In this document: piece after piece, positions 7,762 to 15,443 of the stretch
Numbering within the stretch: the stretch's first letter is position 1
How the letters are laid out: every line of letters starts with the position of its first letter
From: an uncultured Eubacterium sp.
Lineage (GTDB): Bacteria > Bacillota > Clostridia > Lachnospirales > Lachnospiraceae
Length of the DNA: 64,000 nucleotides
Reading direction: 5' to 3'
Assembly: GCA_948579355.1 (NCBI GenBank)
Contig: CAPAOV010000014.1
Span: forward strand, 3,981-67,980
Program-made: the position numbers and the translations under genes
Notes under the pieces: generated by a model
Seen by the model: the letters and a program-made list of their open reading frames with translations, nothing else
The model's database searches: none
Told to the model about the DNA's origin: nothing

Positions 7762-8314
7762 AGATTTCTCCTTTCCGCGCGAATTTTGCACATAGTAATT
7801 GAAATATTTGTAGCACAATTACCCAATAGATAAGTTCTCTATAAGGAAGTGTTTCCAACAAAATCAGTAAACTGGAATAAACGAGCAGAAGAATGATAAC
7901 ACGGTGTGAATATTTTTTTACTTCTGCCGCTGTTAATCGAGGACGCATAACGGAAGTAATCGGTCCGGTGATTAAGAATATTCCCAATGAAAGCAACAGT
8001 CCAAGCGCCAGATAGCCGTTGGACAAAGGGTATCTGGAGAGAGCAATTGCCATAACGTAAAAAGCGGAAGTAAATAAGAAACAACTTATATAGTGGGAAA
8101 AATGTAATCCTCCGCTGTTGCATCGTATGGATAGCAGGACGATAGTTGCAATCAGTACTTCATCGGCATACCCCAAAGGAAGCGCTACCAATAATGCGAT
8201 AAGTAGTTTACTCAATTCAGAAAAAATTGCTTTAATAGCATAAATAATTCTGCCTGCGTCTAAAGAACTGAATTGAAATTCATCTTGCAGATATGCTTTA
8301 AATTTTTTCTCCAC
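7730..8314 (-). CDS. agrB: AgrB-like membrane peptidase
   Basis: AgrB proteins cut the C-terminal tail of AgrD and close the (thio)lactone ring. The 194-residue length matches the family. The catalytic pair is visible as H71 in SGGLH and C78 in YISC, with the usual seven-residue separation and the preceding RCNSGG motif. Four to six membrane segments are evident (LLIALLVALPL, FTSAFYVMAIAL, LALGLLLSLGIFLI, VIILLLVYSSLLILL). Translation starts at GTG 8314 with GGAGGG at 8323-8328. agrD overlaps its 3' end, indicating coupled translation. The pair runs against the kinase/regulator pair, unlike the staphylococcal agrBDCA order. Confidence 0.92.
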   Translation of the reverse strand: MEKKFKAYLQDEFQFSSLDAGRIIYAIKAIFSELSKLLIALLVALPLGYADEVLIATIVLLSIRCNSGGLHFSHYISCFLFTSAFYVMAIALSRYPLSNGYLALGLLLSLGIFLITGPITSVMRPRLTAAEVKKYSHRVIILLLVYSSLLILLETLPYRELIYWVIVLQIFQLLCAKFARKGEIYEKTVYTKNV

Positions 8315-8410
8315 AACTGCAACCCTCCAAGCTGCTGTATATATTAGCAGAGCAAATGCTTCACAGCGATATCACCATAACAGAAAGAACAAGAGAAATG
8401 GACATATATT

Positions 8411-8450
8411 ACTAACCGTATTCTTTTTTGTGTTAAAAATACTGACCGTA
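8411..8450 (-). promoter_or_regulatory. Candidate LytTR/AgrA-type direct repeats upstream of agrB
   Basis: ACTAACCGTAT at 8411 and ACTGACCGTAT at 8441 recur exactly 30 bases apart. On the agrB strand they read ACGGTTAGT and ACGGTCAGT, close to the ACNGTTNRT half-sites recognised by LytTR regulators. They lie about 97-135 bases before the agrB start and also upstream of the XRE gene. The 30-base period is longer than the ~21 bases typical for AgrA but keeps both sites on nearly the same helix face. Binding is inferred. Confidence 0.5.
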
Positions 8451-8588
8451 TAGTATTTGTTGGAAATATGGAAATTAATGTCGAAAAAATAACGCTTTAG
8501 TGATATATGCTCAATTTTTGGCAAATTAGGGATATAATCAAAAATAGAATCATTTCAACAAGAACAACAAATGATAGGAGGGTGAAAA

Positions 8589-8924
8589 ATGCATATGAAT
8601 AATTCGCTGGTTGGCCAGCGTATCAAGGGATTGCGGTTGAAAAAGAAGATGACAAGAGAAGAACTCGCAGAAGCGGCTGATATTTCTGTATCATTTATAT
8701 ACGAGATAGAAACAGGGAAAAAAGGTTTCTCGGTATGGACATTGAGAAGATTAACGGAAGCGCTAAAAGTAAATCCCGATTACATTATTTATGCAGATGT
8801 AACGGAAGACTCAGAAGAGGCGATTGCGAGAAGAAAGCAGGTAGCATGTTATGATAATTTACTGCATTTACAGAAACTTTTAGCAGAAGCGATGGAAGAG
8901 CTTAAAGACGTAATAGACAGTTAA
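8589..8924 (+). CDS. XRE-family helix-turn-helix regulator
   Basis: The protein has 111 residues. Residues 6-65 form a HTH_3/XRE DNA-binding domain (GQRIKGLRLKKKMTREELAEAA, ISVSFIYEIETGKKG, WTLRRLTEALKVNPDYII). A short helical C-terminus (LLHLQKLLAEAMEELKDVI) probably dimerises. AGGAGGG precedes the ATG at 8589; a second ATG at 8595 is also possible. TATAAT at 8533-8538 is a likely -10. The gene diverges from agrB and shares its upstream region, so it may modulate the peptide-signal locus. No ligand or peptidase domain is present. Confidence 0.9.
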   Translation: MHMNNSLVGQRIKGLRLKKKMTREELAEAADISVSFIYEIETGKKGFSVWTLRRLTEALKVNPDYIIYADVTEDSEEAIARRKQVACYDNLLHLQKLLAEAMEELKDVIDS

Positions 8925-8937
8925 ACATAATTATGCC

Positions 8938-8978
8938 AGAAAAAGGTGCACGCTTGTTAGCTGCACCTTTTTCTGATT
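8938..8978. terminator. Bidirectional terminator between XRE gene and pyrG
   Basis: AGAAAAAGGTGCA (8938-8950) pairs with TGCACCTTTTTCT (8962-8974). A and T runs flank both sides, so it can end the XRE gene and the oppositely oriented pyrG. Confidence 0.9.
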
Positions 8979-8989
8979 CTGTTTATTAT

Positions 8990-10594
8990 TTATTTTTCAA
9001 AATCAATGGCTGCGCCGATAAAGCCTTTGAATAACGGGTGCGGATGATTTGGTCTGGACTTAAATTCCGGATGCGCCTGTGTGGCAACAAACCATGTGTG
9101 GGTAGGAAGTTCAACCATTTCTACAATGCGTCCGTCTGGAGACAGACCGCAGAGAGACATGCCGTTTTTCTCAAAATCATCCCGATAGTAGTTATTCACT
9201 TCATAGCGATGGCGGTGGCGTTCATGTATCGTCTCCTCACCGTAGAGTTCATATGCCCTGCTTCCTTTGACAAGTACACATGGGTAAGAGCCGAGACGTA
9301 ATGTGCCGCCAATATCCTCAATGCCATTTTGGTCTGGCATCAGATGAATAATCGGATGTGTGGTGGATGGGTCAAGTTCTGCGCTGTGGGCGTCATTCCA
9401 GCCAATCACGTTGCGGGCAAATTCAACGAGTGACAATTGCATTCCGAGGCAGAGCCCAAGGAATGGGATATTATTCTCCCGGGCATATTGGATGGCGTAA
9501 ATCTTACCATCGATTCCCCTGTCGCCGAAGCCGCCGGGAACAAGTATGCCGCTGACGTCGCGGAAGTGTTCGGCCGCATTTTCTGTTGTCACATTTTCGG
9601 AATTAATCCATTTAATATTCACTTGTGCATTGTGGGCAAAACCACCGTGCTTTAATGCTTCCACGACACTGATATAAGCATCGTGCAGCGCAGTGTATTT
9701 TCCAACAAGAGCCACGGTGACTTCTTTATTTAGCGTCTTAATTGATTCAACCATATCTTCCCAGCCCTTGATATCCGGCTCCGGACAATCCAAATGCAGG
9801 CATTTACATACGGTTTCAGCAAGATGTTCCTTTTCCATAGCCAGCGGAACTTCGTATAACGTTTCTACGTCAAGGTTCTGGATAACCTGACTGTTTGGCA
9901 CATTACAGAAGAGAGAAATCTTATCGCGAATGGCTTTGTCCAACGGAATTTCCGTACGGCAGACAATTATGTCTGGCTGAATACCCATACCTTGCAGTTC
10001 CTTTACGCTTGCCTGTGTCGGTTTGGACTTCAATTCCTGCGAAGCATTTAAGTAAGGCACAAGTGTTACGTGAATCAAAATAGCATTTTCGTGGCCAACA
10101 TCCAACTGGAACTGGCGGATGGCCTCAAGGAATGGCTGACTCTCGATATCTCCCACCGTACCGCCTACTTCAATAATCGCAATCTGCGTTTCTTTGATGC
10201 CGTCGTTGCGGTAAAAGCGGCTTTTCAACTCGTTCGTAATATGAGGGATAACCTGTACGGTGCCGCCGCCATAGTCGCCGCGGCGTTCTTTGGAGAGAAC
10301 CGACCAGTATACTTTTCCGGTCGTGACATTACTTTGTTTTGTCAGGCTTTCGTCGATAAATCTCTCATAATGACCGAGGTCTAAGTCTGTTTCGGCTCCG
10401 TCGTCGGTGACAAATACCTCTCCGTGCTGGATGGGATTCATAGTTCCCGGGTCTATATTGATATACGGGTCAAATTTTTGCATTGTCACTTTGTACCCGC
10501 GCATTTTCAAAAGTCTGCCAAGTGAAGCAGCGGTAATTCCCTTTCCCAATCCGGAAACAACGCCGCCTGTTACAAAAACGTACTTTACAGCCAT
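8990..10594 (-). CDS. pyrG: CTP synthase
   Basis: It converts UTP to CTP with ATP and glutamine, the last step of de novo CTP synthesis in the cytosol. The 534-residue length is normal. The N-terminal amidoligase domain shows the P-loop-like GGVVSGLGKGITAASLG (residues 10-26) and DPYINIDPGTMNP. The C-terminal class I glutamine amidotransferase has nucleophile C382 in LGLCLGMQ and the H508/E510 pair in QAHPEF. It is a single-gene unit with its own promoter and a terminator shared with the XRE gene. I see no G-run attenuator of the Bacillus type at the predicted transcript start. Confidence 0.98.
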   Translation of the reverse strand: MAVKYVFVTGGVVSGLGKGITAASLGRLLKMRGYKVTMQKFDPYINIDPGTMNPIQHGEVFVTDDGAETDLDLGHYERFIDESLTKQSNVTTGKVYWSVLSKERRGDYGGGTVQVIPHITNELKSRFYRNDGIKETQIAIIEVGGTVGDIESQPFLEAIRQFQLDVGHENAILIHVTLVPYLNASQELKSKPTQASVKELQGMGIQPDIIVCRTEIPLDKAIRDKISLFCNVPNSQVIQNLDVETLYEVPLAMEKEHLAETVCKCLHLDCPEPDIKGWEDMVESIKTLNKEVTVALVGKYTALHDAYISVVEALKHGGFAHNAQVNIKWINSENVTTENAAEHFRDVSGILVPGGFGDRGIDGKIYAIQYARENNIPFLGLCLGMQLSLVEFARNVIGWNDAHSAELDPSTTHPIIHLMPDQNGIEDIGGTLRLGSYPCVLVKGSRAYELYGEETIHERHRHRYEVNNYYRDDFEKNGMSLCGLSPDGRIVEMVELPTHTWFVATQAHPEFKSRPNHPHPLFKGFIGAAIDFEK

Positions 10595-10653
10595 ATTTTT
10601 CCTCCTAAACGATTTCGGTAATGAATGTGAAATAAAAAAACAAATATGTTCTA

Positions 10654-10682
10654 AGTATACCCTTTTTAGGAAATGGTTGCAA
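10654..10682 (-). promoter_or_regulatory. pyrG promoter
   Basis: On the - strand: TTGCAA (10677-10682), 17-base spacer, TATACT (10654-10659), about 60 bases before the pyrG start. Confidence 0.75.
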
Positions 10683-10716
10683 GAGTCAAATTCACTAATC
10701 TTTCACATACTAACCA

Positions 10717-10745
10717 TTGATTTATATTACAAAATCTTTTATACT
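10717..10745 (+). promoter_or_regulatory. ftsH operon promoter
   Basis: TTGATT (10717-10722), 17-base spacer, TATACT (10740-10745), about 44 bases before the ftsH ATG. Confidence 0.75.
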
Positions 10746-10788
10746 TATTAATTGGAAAAGATTCGCAATAACGAAAGGATACGAATAA

Positions 10789-12765
10789 ATGGATTATAAT
10801 AAAAACAATAGAAACGACCGTAATCCGAACAGGAAGAAAAGAAACCGCACGAATATAGCCATCTGTATTATGGCGGCAATGTTTGCCATCGGTTTGATTT
10901 TCTTTCTAAATTCGGAAATACAGAGAAATACGGAGAAAGAGATTTCCTATACAAAATTTATCGAAATGTTGAAAAAAGAACAGGTAAAAAAAGTTACGTT
11001 CAAATCCAACATGATTTATATTGAGCCGAAAAAGGAAGAGAAAGTTGCCATGTTGACGGTGACGTATTATACCGGCTATGTCAATGATGAAAAATTAGTA
11101 CAGGATTTATTGAATAAATATGGCGTGGAGTTTAGTGCGGAGATTCCGAGCAGTTCCGGTATCATGGACTTTTTGTTGTCGTATTTACTGCCGATTATAG
11201 GGCTCTGGGTGCTGCTGTGGTTCTTTATGCGCTCAGCGACCAAAGGCGGCGGTCTTATGGGCGGCGTCGGCAAGTCGAATGCCAAAATGTATGTGGAGAA
11301 AAAGACCGGAGTAACCTTTTCAGATGTGGCGGGCGAAGAAGAAGCAAAAGAATCGCTGACAGAATTAGTTGATTTTCTGAAAAACCCGGAAAAATATAAA
11401 AAGATTGGCGCCCGGCTGCCAAAGGGAGCTCTTCTCGTAGGCCCTCCGGGAACCGGTAAGACGCTGTTGGCAAAGGCGCTGGCAGGAGAAGCGGGAGTTC
11501 CGTTTTTCTCTCTTTCCGGCTCGGATTTCGTAGAGATGTTCGTCGGTGTCGGTGCATCCCGTGTCCGTGATTTATTTAAACAGGCGACGCAGATGGCGCC
11601 GTGTATTATCTTTATTGATGAGATTGACGCCATCGGTAAGAGCCGCGACGGCCAGTTTGGCGCTGGTAATGATGAGCGCGAGCAGACGTTGAATCAGCTT
11701 CTGTCGGAGATGGACGGCTTTGATTCTTCCAAGGGAATTATCATTCTCGGAGCGACGAACCGTCCGGAAGTTTTGGACAAGGCATTGCTCCGCCCGGGGC
11801 GTTTTGACCGTCGTATTATAGTAGAGAAGCCGGATTTGAAAGGGCGCGTGGACGTCCTGAAAGTACATTCCCATGATGTGCTGATGGATGAGACCGTCGA
11901 CTTGGAAGAGATTGCTCTGGCGACGTCGGGAGCAGTCGGAGCAGATTTGGCAAATATGGTTAATGAGGCGGCGATAATGGCTGTAAAGGACGGACGGAAC
12001 GTAGTCGGCCAGAAAGATTTATTTGAGGCAGTAGAGGTTGTCCTTGCCGGAAAGGAAAAGAAAGACCGGATACTCGGCAAGGAAGAGAAGAAGATTGTCG
12101 CCTACCACGAGATTGGACATGCGTTAGTGGCAACCAAATTAAAAAATACCGAACCGGTGCAAAAGATTACCATTGTACCACGCACGATGGGGGCGCTCGG
12201 CTATGTGATGCAGGTGCCGGAAGAAGAGAAGTATCTGATGAAGAGAGAGGAGTTAATCTCTGAAATTACTACGCTGATGGGCGGCCGTGCGGCCGAGGAA
12301 GTGAAATTTGACGATATTACGACAGGAGCGTCGAACGATATCGAGAAAGCGACTTCGATTGCACGTTCCATGGTGACGCAATACGGTATGAGTAAGAAGT
12401 TCGGCATGATTGGTCTGGAGACGATACAGAGCAGATATCTGGACGGCCGTCCGGTGTCAAATTGCGGCGAGGTGACGGAGAGCGCTATTGATGAAGAAGT
12501 TATGGAGATTTTAAATCAATGTTATGACAAAGCGGTTTCCTGTATTAAAGAACATCAGGAAGTGATGGATAAGCTGGCGGCGCACCTGATTGAAAAAGAG
12601 ACGATTACCGGCAAAGAATTTGTTGAGATTTATGAGGAAATTACCGGTATCAAATTAAAGAAAAGAAATTCAGAGGGGAAGATTGTCGAGGAAGAAGAGG
12701 AAGAAGAAAAGAAAGAGAAAAACGAAGCGGAAAATGAAGTGGAGAACAAAGAGGGAGAAGAGTAA
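10789..12765 (+). CDS. ftsH: ATP-dependent zinc metalloprotease FtsH
   Basis: A membrane-bound AAA+ protease that degrades misfolded and regulatory proteins. The 658 residues run: cytosolic basic N-terminus, TM1 (about 22-41), an extracytoplasmic FtsH-ext domain, TM2 (about 120-142), then the AAA module with Walker A GPPGTGKT (218-225), Walker B CIIFIDEIDA, and SRH ATNRPEVLDKALLRPGRFDR. The M41 peptidase domain has HEIGH (440-444) with zinc ligands. The C-terminus ends in a long Glu/Lys-rich tail (EEEEEEKKEKNEAENEVEN), common in clostridial FtsH. Its stop overlaps the ATG of the HAD gene (TAATG), so the two are translationally coupled. Confidence 0.98.
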   Translation: MDYNKNNRNDRNPNRKKRNRTNIAICIMAAMFAIGLIFFLNSEIQRNTEKEISYTKFIEMLKKEQVKKVTFKSNMIYIEPKKEEKVAMLTVTYYTGYVNDEKLVQDLLNKYGVEFSAEIPSSSGIMDFLLSYLLPIIGLWVLLWFFMRSATKGGGLMGGVGKSNAKMYVEKKTGVTFSDVAGEEEAKESLTELVDFLKNPEKYKKIGARLPKGALLVGPPGTGKTLLAKALAGEAGVPFFSLSGSDFVEMFVGVGASRVRDLFKQATQMAPCIIFIDEIDAIGKSRDGQFGAGNDEREQTLNQLLSEMDGFDSSKGIIILGATNRPEVLDKALLRPGRFDRRIIVEKPDLKGRVDVLKVHSHDVLMDETVDLEEIALATSGAVGADLANMVNEAAIMAVKDGRNVVGQKDLFEAVEVVLAGKEKKDRILGKEEKKIVAYHEIGHALVATKLKNTEPVQKITIVPRTMGALGYVMQVPEEEKYLMKREELISEITTLMGGRAAEEVKFDDITTGASNDIEKATSIARSMVTQYGMSKKFGMIGLETIQSRYLDGRPVSNCGEVTESAIDEEVMEILNQCYDKAVSCIKEHQEVMDKLAAHLIEKETITGKEFVEIYEEITGIKLKKRNSEGKIVEEEEEEEKKEKNEAENEVENKEGEE

Positions 12766-13577
12766 TGGCATATGAGCTTTTGGTATTGGACGTAGACGGC
12801 ACGCTTGTCAATTCGCATAAGCAGATTTCCGATATTACCCGTGATGCCATTTTGGAATGTCAGGAAAATGGTATCAGGGTGGCGATTGCGTCCGGCCGCT
12901 GCACGGAGGGGATTCGACATCAGGCAAAAGAGATTCATCTGGATGAATACGGTGGCTATATTATTTCCTTTAATGGGGGCAGGATAACAAATTTTCAGAC
13001 CGGCGAGGTAATCTATGATATTCCGCTGCCGAAAGGAATGATACATGAATTATATGATTATTCCGTACAAGAGAAAACGGGAATATTGACATATAACGAG
13101 GGAAAAATCGTATCTCACAGCGATACCGACGAGTATATCGTCATGGATGCCAAGGGATGTGATATTCCGATATGGGTGCCGGAAGACTTCCACAGAGACG
13201 TGACCTTTGACGGCAATAAGGTTATTCTGACAGGCAATCCGCAGCAGTTGGAGGCATTAGAGCCGAAAGCGGCCAAAGACTTTGAGGGAAGATTATCGGT
13301 ATACCGCTCAGAGGGCTTTTATCTGGAAATGATGCCGCTTGGTGTCGATAAGGCTTACGGCGTTTCCAAGCTTTTAGAGCGGCTTGGGTATCGCAGAAGT
13401 CAAATTGTCTGCTGTGGAGACGGCTTTAACGATTTGCCGATGATTGAATATGCGGGACTCGGTGTTGCCATGGATAATGCACCGGAAGAACTAAAGCAAC
13501 TGGCCGATTATATCGCCCCCTCCTGTGACGAGGACGGTCTGGTCGATGTTATCGAACGATTTATAAAGGATTGGTAG
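12765..13577 (+). CDS. Cof-type HAD-superfamily phosphatase
   Basis: A 270-residue class IIB HAD hydrolase. Motif I is LVLDVDGTL with nucleophile D9 and acid/base D11; motif II is AIASGR; motif III/IV is VCCGDGFNDLPMIEYAGLGVAM, with the DGxND Mg-binding signature. The large C2B cap lies between residues ~85 and 195. Such proteins dephosphorylate sugar phosphates, nucleotides or cofactor intermediates; the substrate cannot be read from sequence. The gene begins one base inside the ftsH stop and ends over the start of uvrC, so ftsH, this gene and uvrC form an operon. Confidence 0.92.
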   Translation: MAYELLVLDVDGTLVNSHKQISDITRDAILECQENGIRVAIASGRCTEGIRHQAKEIHLDEYGGYIISFNGGRITNFQTGEVIYDIPLPKGMIHELYDYSVQEKTGILTYNEGKIVSHSDTDEYIVMDAKGCDIPIWVPEDFHRDVTFDGNKVILTGNPQQLEALEPKAAKDFEGRLSVYRSEGFYLEMMPLGVDKAYGVSKLLERLGYRRSQIVCCGDGFNDLPMIEYAGLGVAMDNAPEELKQLADYIAPSCDEDGLVDVIERFIKDW

Positions 13578-13579
13578 AT

Positions 13580-15433
13580 GTGTTTAATCGGGAAGAGGAA
13601 TTAAAGAAACTGCCGGCAAAGCCGGGAGTCTATCTCATGCATGATAAATCCGATGAGATTATTTATGTGGGGAAAGCAGTAAGCCTTAAAAACAGGGTTC
13701 GCCAATATTTTCAAAAGAGCCGCAATGTCTCGCCGAAGATTGAGCGTATGATTGAGCGAATCGCATGGTTTGAATATATTGTAACGGATAGCGAGCTGGA
13801 GGCTCTTGTACTGGAGTGTAATCTCATTAAGGAGCATTCTCCCCGCTACAATACGATGTTAAAGGATGGTAAATCTTATCCGTTCTTGAAAGCAACGATT
13901 CAGGAAGCCTATCCAAGGCTTCTTTTTGCGCACCAGATGAAGCGTGACGGGTGCAAATATTTTGGCCCGTTTACGAGCAGCAAAGCCATTCGGGATACGA
14001 TAGAACTTGTAAATAAACTCTTTCATCTGCGCAATTGCCGGAAAGTGCTGCCGCGGGATATCGGTAAGGAACGGCCGTGTCTCTATCACCAGATAGGCCA
14101 GTGCAAAGCTCCTTGTCAGGGTGCTGTTTCGCAAGAGGAATACCGCGCCGGCTTTGAAAAGGCGCTTAAGTTTCTGCAAGGCGATACACGGGAGATTTTG
14201 TCGGAACTGACAGAGAAAATGCAGCAGGCGTCGGCGGAAATGAAGTTTGAGGAGGCGGCGCAGTATCGAGATTTGATTCAAAGTGTCAAACAGGTGACGG
14301 AGCGTCAGAAGATTACTTCGTCAGACAATGAAGACAGGGATATTGTGGCGATGGCAAGAGGCGGCGACGAGGCGGTTGTACAGGTCTTTTTCATCCGCGG
14401 CGGTAAAATGCTCGGGCGGGAGCACTATTATCTCACAGGGGTAAAGGAAGAGAGTGATTCGGCGGTGTTGTCCGCCTTTGTAAAACAGATGTATGCCGGA
14501 ACGCCTTATGTGCCAAAGGAAATATGGATGGAGGAAGAAGTGGAGGACGCGGCAGCCATTCTCGAATGGCTGTCAACAAAGCGGGGATACAAAGTGTATT
14601 TCCGCTATCCGAAGCGCGGGCAAAAGGAGCGCATGCTAGAGCTGGCAAAGAGAAATGCGGAGCTGGTTCTTATCAAAGACGCAGAGAAGCTCAAGGAGGA
14701 GAGAGCCCGTACGGTCGGCGCTATGGAGGAGATACAGCAGCTTCTGGAAATGGACGGCTTAAAGCGTGTAGAATCTTATGATATCTCTAACATTAACGGT
14801 TTTGAAACGGTCGGCTCCATGGTCGTATTTGAGAACGGAAAGGCAAAAAAAAGCGATTATCGAAAGTTCCGCATTCGCTCTGTCAGCGGGCCGGACGATT
14901 ACGGAGCGATGCGCGAAATGCTGACGAGGCGGTTTGAGCACAGCAGACGCGAGGGGCTGTCGGAGCTGGATTCATTTGGCAGACTGCCGGATATTATTTT
15001 CATGGATGGCGGTAAAGGTCAGGTCAATATAGCAGAGGAAGTACTGTCAAATCTTAACATTATAGTCCCCGTGTGCGGAATGGTGAAAGACGACCGCCAT
15101 CGGACAAGAGGACTCTATTTCCAAAATAAGGAAATTCCGATAGATACTCACGGGCAGGGATTTCGTTTGATAACGAGGATACAGGATGAGACGCACCGCT
15201 TTGCGATAGAATATCATAAGCAGATACGGAGCAAGGGACAGGTACATTCGGTGCTCGATGACATACCGTTCATTGGCCCTGCGAGACGAAAGGCCTTGAT
15301 GCGTCATTTTGATTCGCTGGATGATATCAGGAAAGCGGGGCTGGAAGAACTGATGGAACTGCCGGAAATGAACGAACAGGCGGCGAGAGAAGTTGTCTCT
15401 TTCTTCCGCCAAACCGATGAGAGCGAGTCATAG
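13580..15433 (+). CDS. uvrC: UvrABC excinuclease subunit C
   Basis: UvrC makes both incisions flanking a DNA lesion in nucleotide excision repair. I take GTG 13580 (617 residues) because AAAGGA at 13565-13570 is nine bases upstream and the family begins FN-EEL-LP-KPGVY; a TTG at 13571 is the alternative. Domains: GIY-YIG nuclease (PGVYLM, then IYVGKA), a UVR helical pair around EILSELTEKMQQASAEMKFEEAA, the RNase-H-like second nuclease (SYDISNINGFETVGSMVVFENG, DIIFMDGGKGQ) and C-terminal helix-hairpin-helix motifs (IPFIGPARRKALMRHF, LMELPEMNEQAAREVV). It overlaps the preceding HAD stop region. The ygiQ ribosome site overlaps its stop. Confidence 0.97.
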   Translation: MFNREEELKKLPAKPGVYLMHDKSDEIIYVGKAVSLKNRVRQYFQKSRNVSPKIERMIERIAWFEYIVTDSELEALVLECNLIKEHSPRYNTMLKDGKSYPFLKATIQEAYPRLLFAHQMKRDGCKYFGPFTSSKAIRDTIELVNKLFHLRNCRKVLPRDIGKERPCLYHQIGQCKAPCQGAVSQEEYRAGFEKALKFLQGDTREILSELTEKMQQASAEMKFEEAAQYRDLIQSVKQVTERQKITSSDNEDRDIVAMARGGDEAVVQVFFIRGGKMLGREHYYLTGVKEESDSAVLSAFVKQMYAGTPYVPKEIWMEEEVEDAAAILEWLSTKRGYKVYFRYPKRGQKERMLELAKRNAELVLIKDAEKLKEERARTVGAMEEIQQLLEMDGLKRVESYDISNINGFETVGSMVVFENGKAKKSDYRKFRIRSVSGPDDYGAMREMLTRRFEHSRREGLSELDSFGRLPDIIFMDGGKGQVNIAEEVLSNLNIIVPVCGMVKDDRHRTRGLYFQNKEIPIDTHGQGFRLITRIQDETHRFAIEYHKQIRSKGQVHSVLDDIPFIGPARRKALMRHFDSLDDIRKAGLEELMELPEMNEQAAREVVSFFRQTDESES

Positions 15434-15443
15434 GAGGGAGCAT

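Noticed and set aside
11076..11633. 185-residue frame on the - strand
   Set aside because: Mirror of the ftsH AAA+ region; no family and no start signal.
13580..13900. GIY-YIG motif read as a homing endonuclease or mobile intron
   Set aside because: It is the normal N-terminal nuclease of UvrC, in frame with the rest of the protein.
13601..14281. - strand frames inside uvrC
   Set aside because: Shadows of a gene with complete GIY-YIG and RNase-H-like domains.
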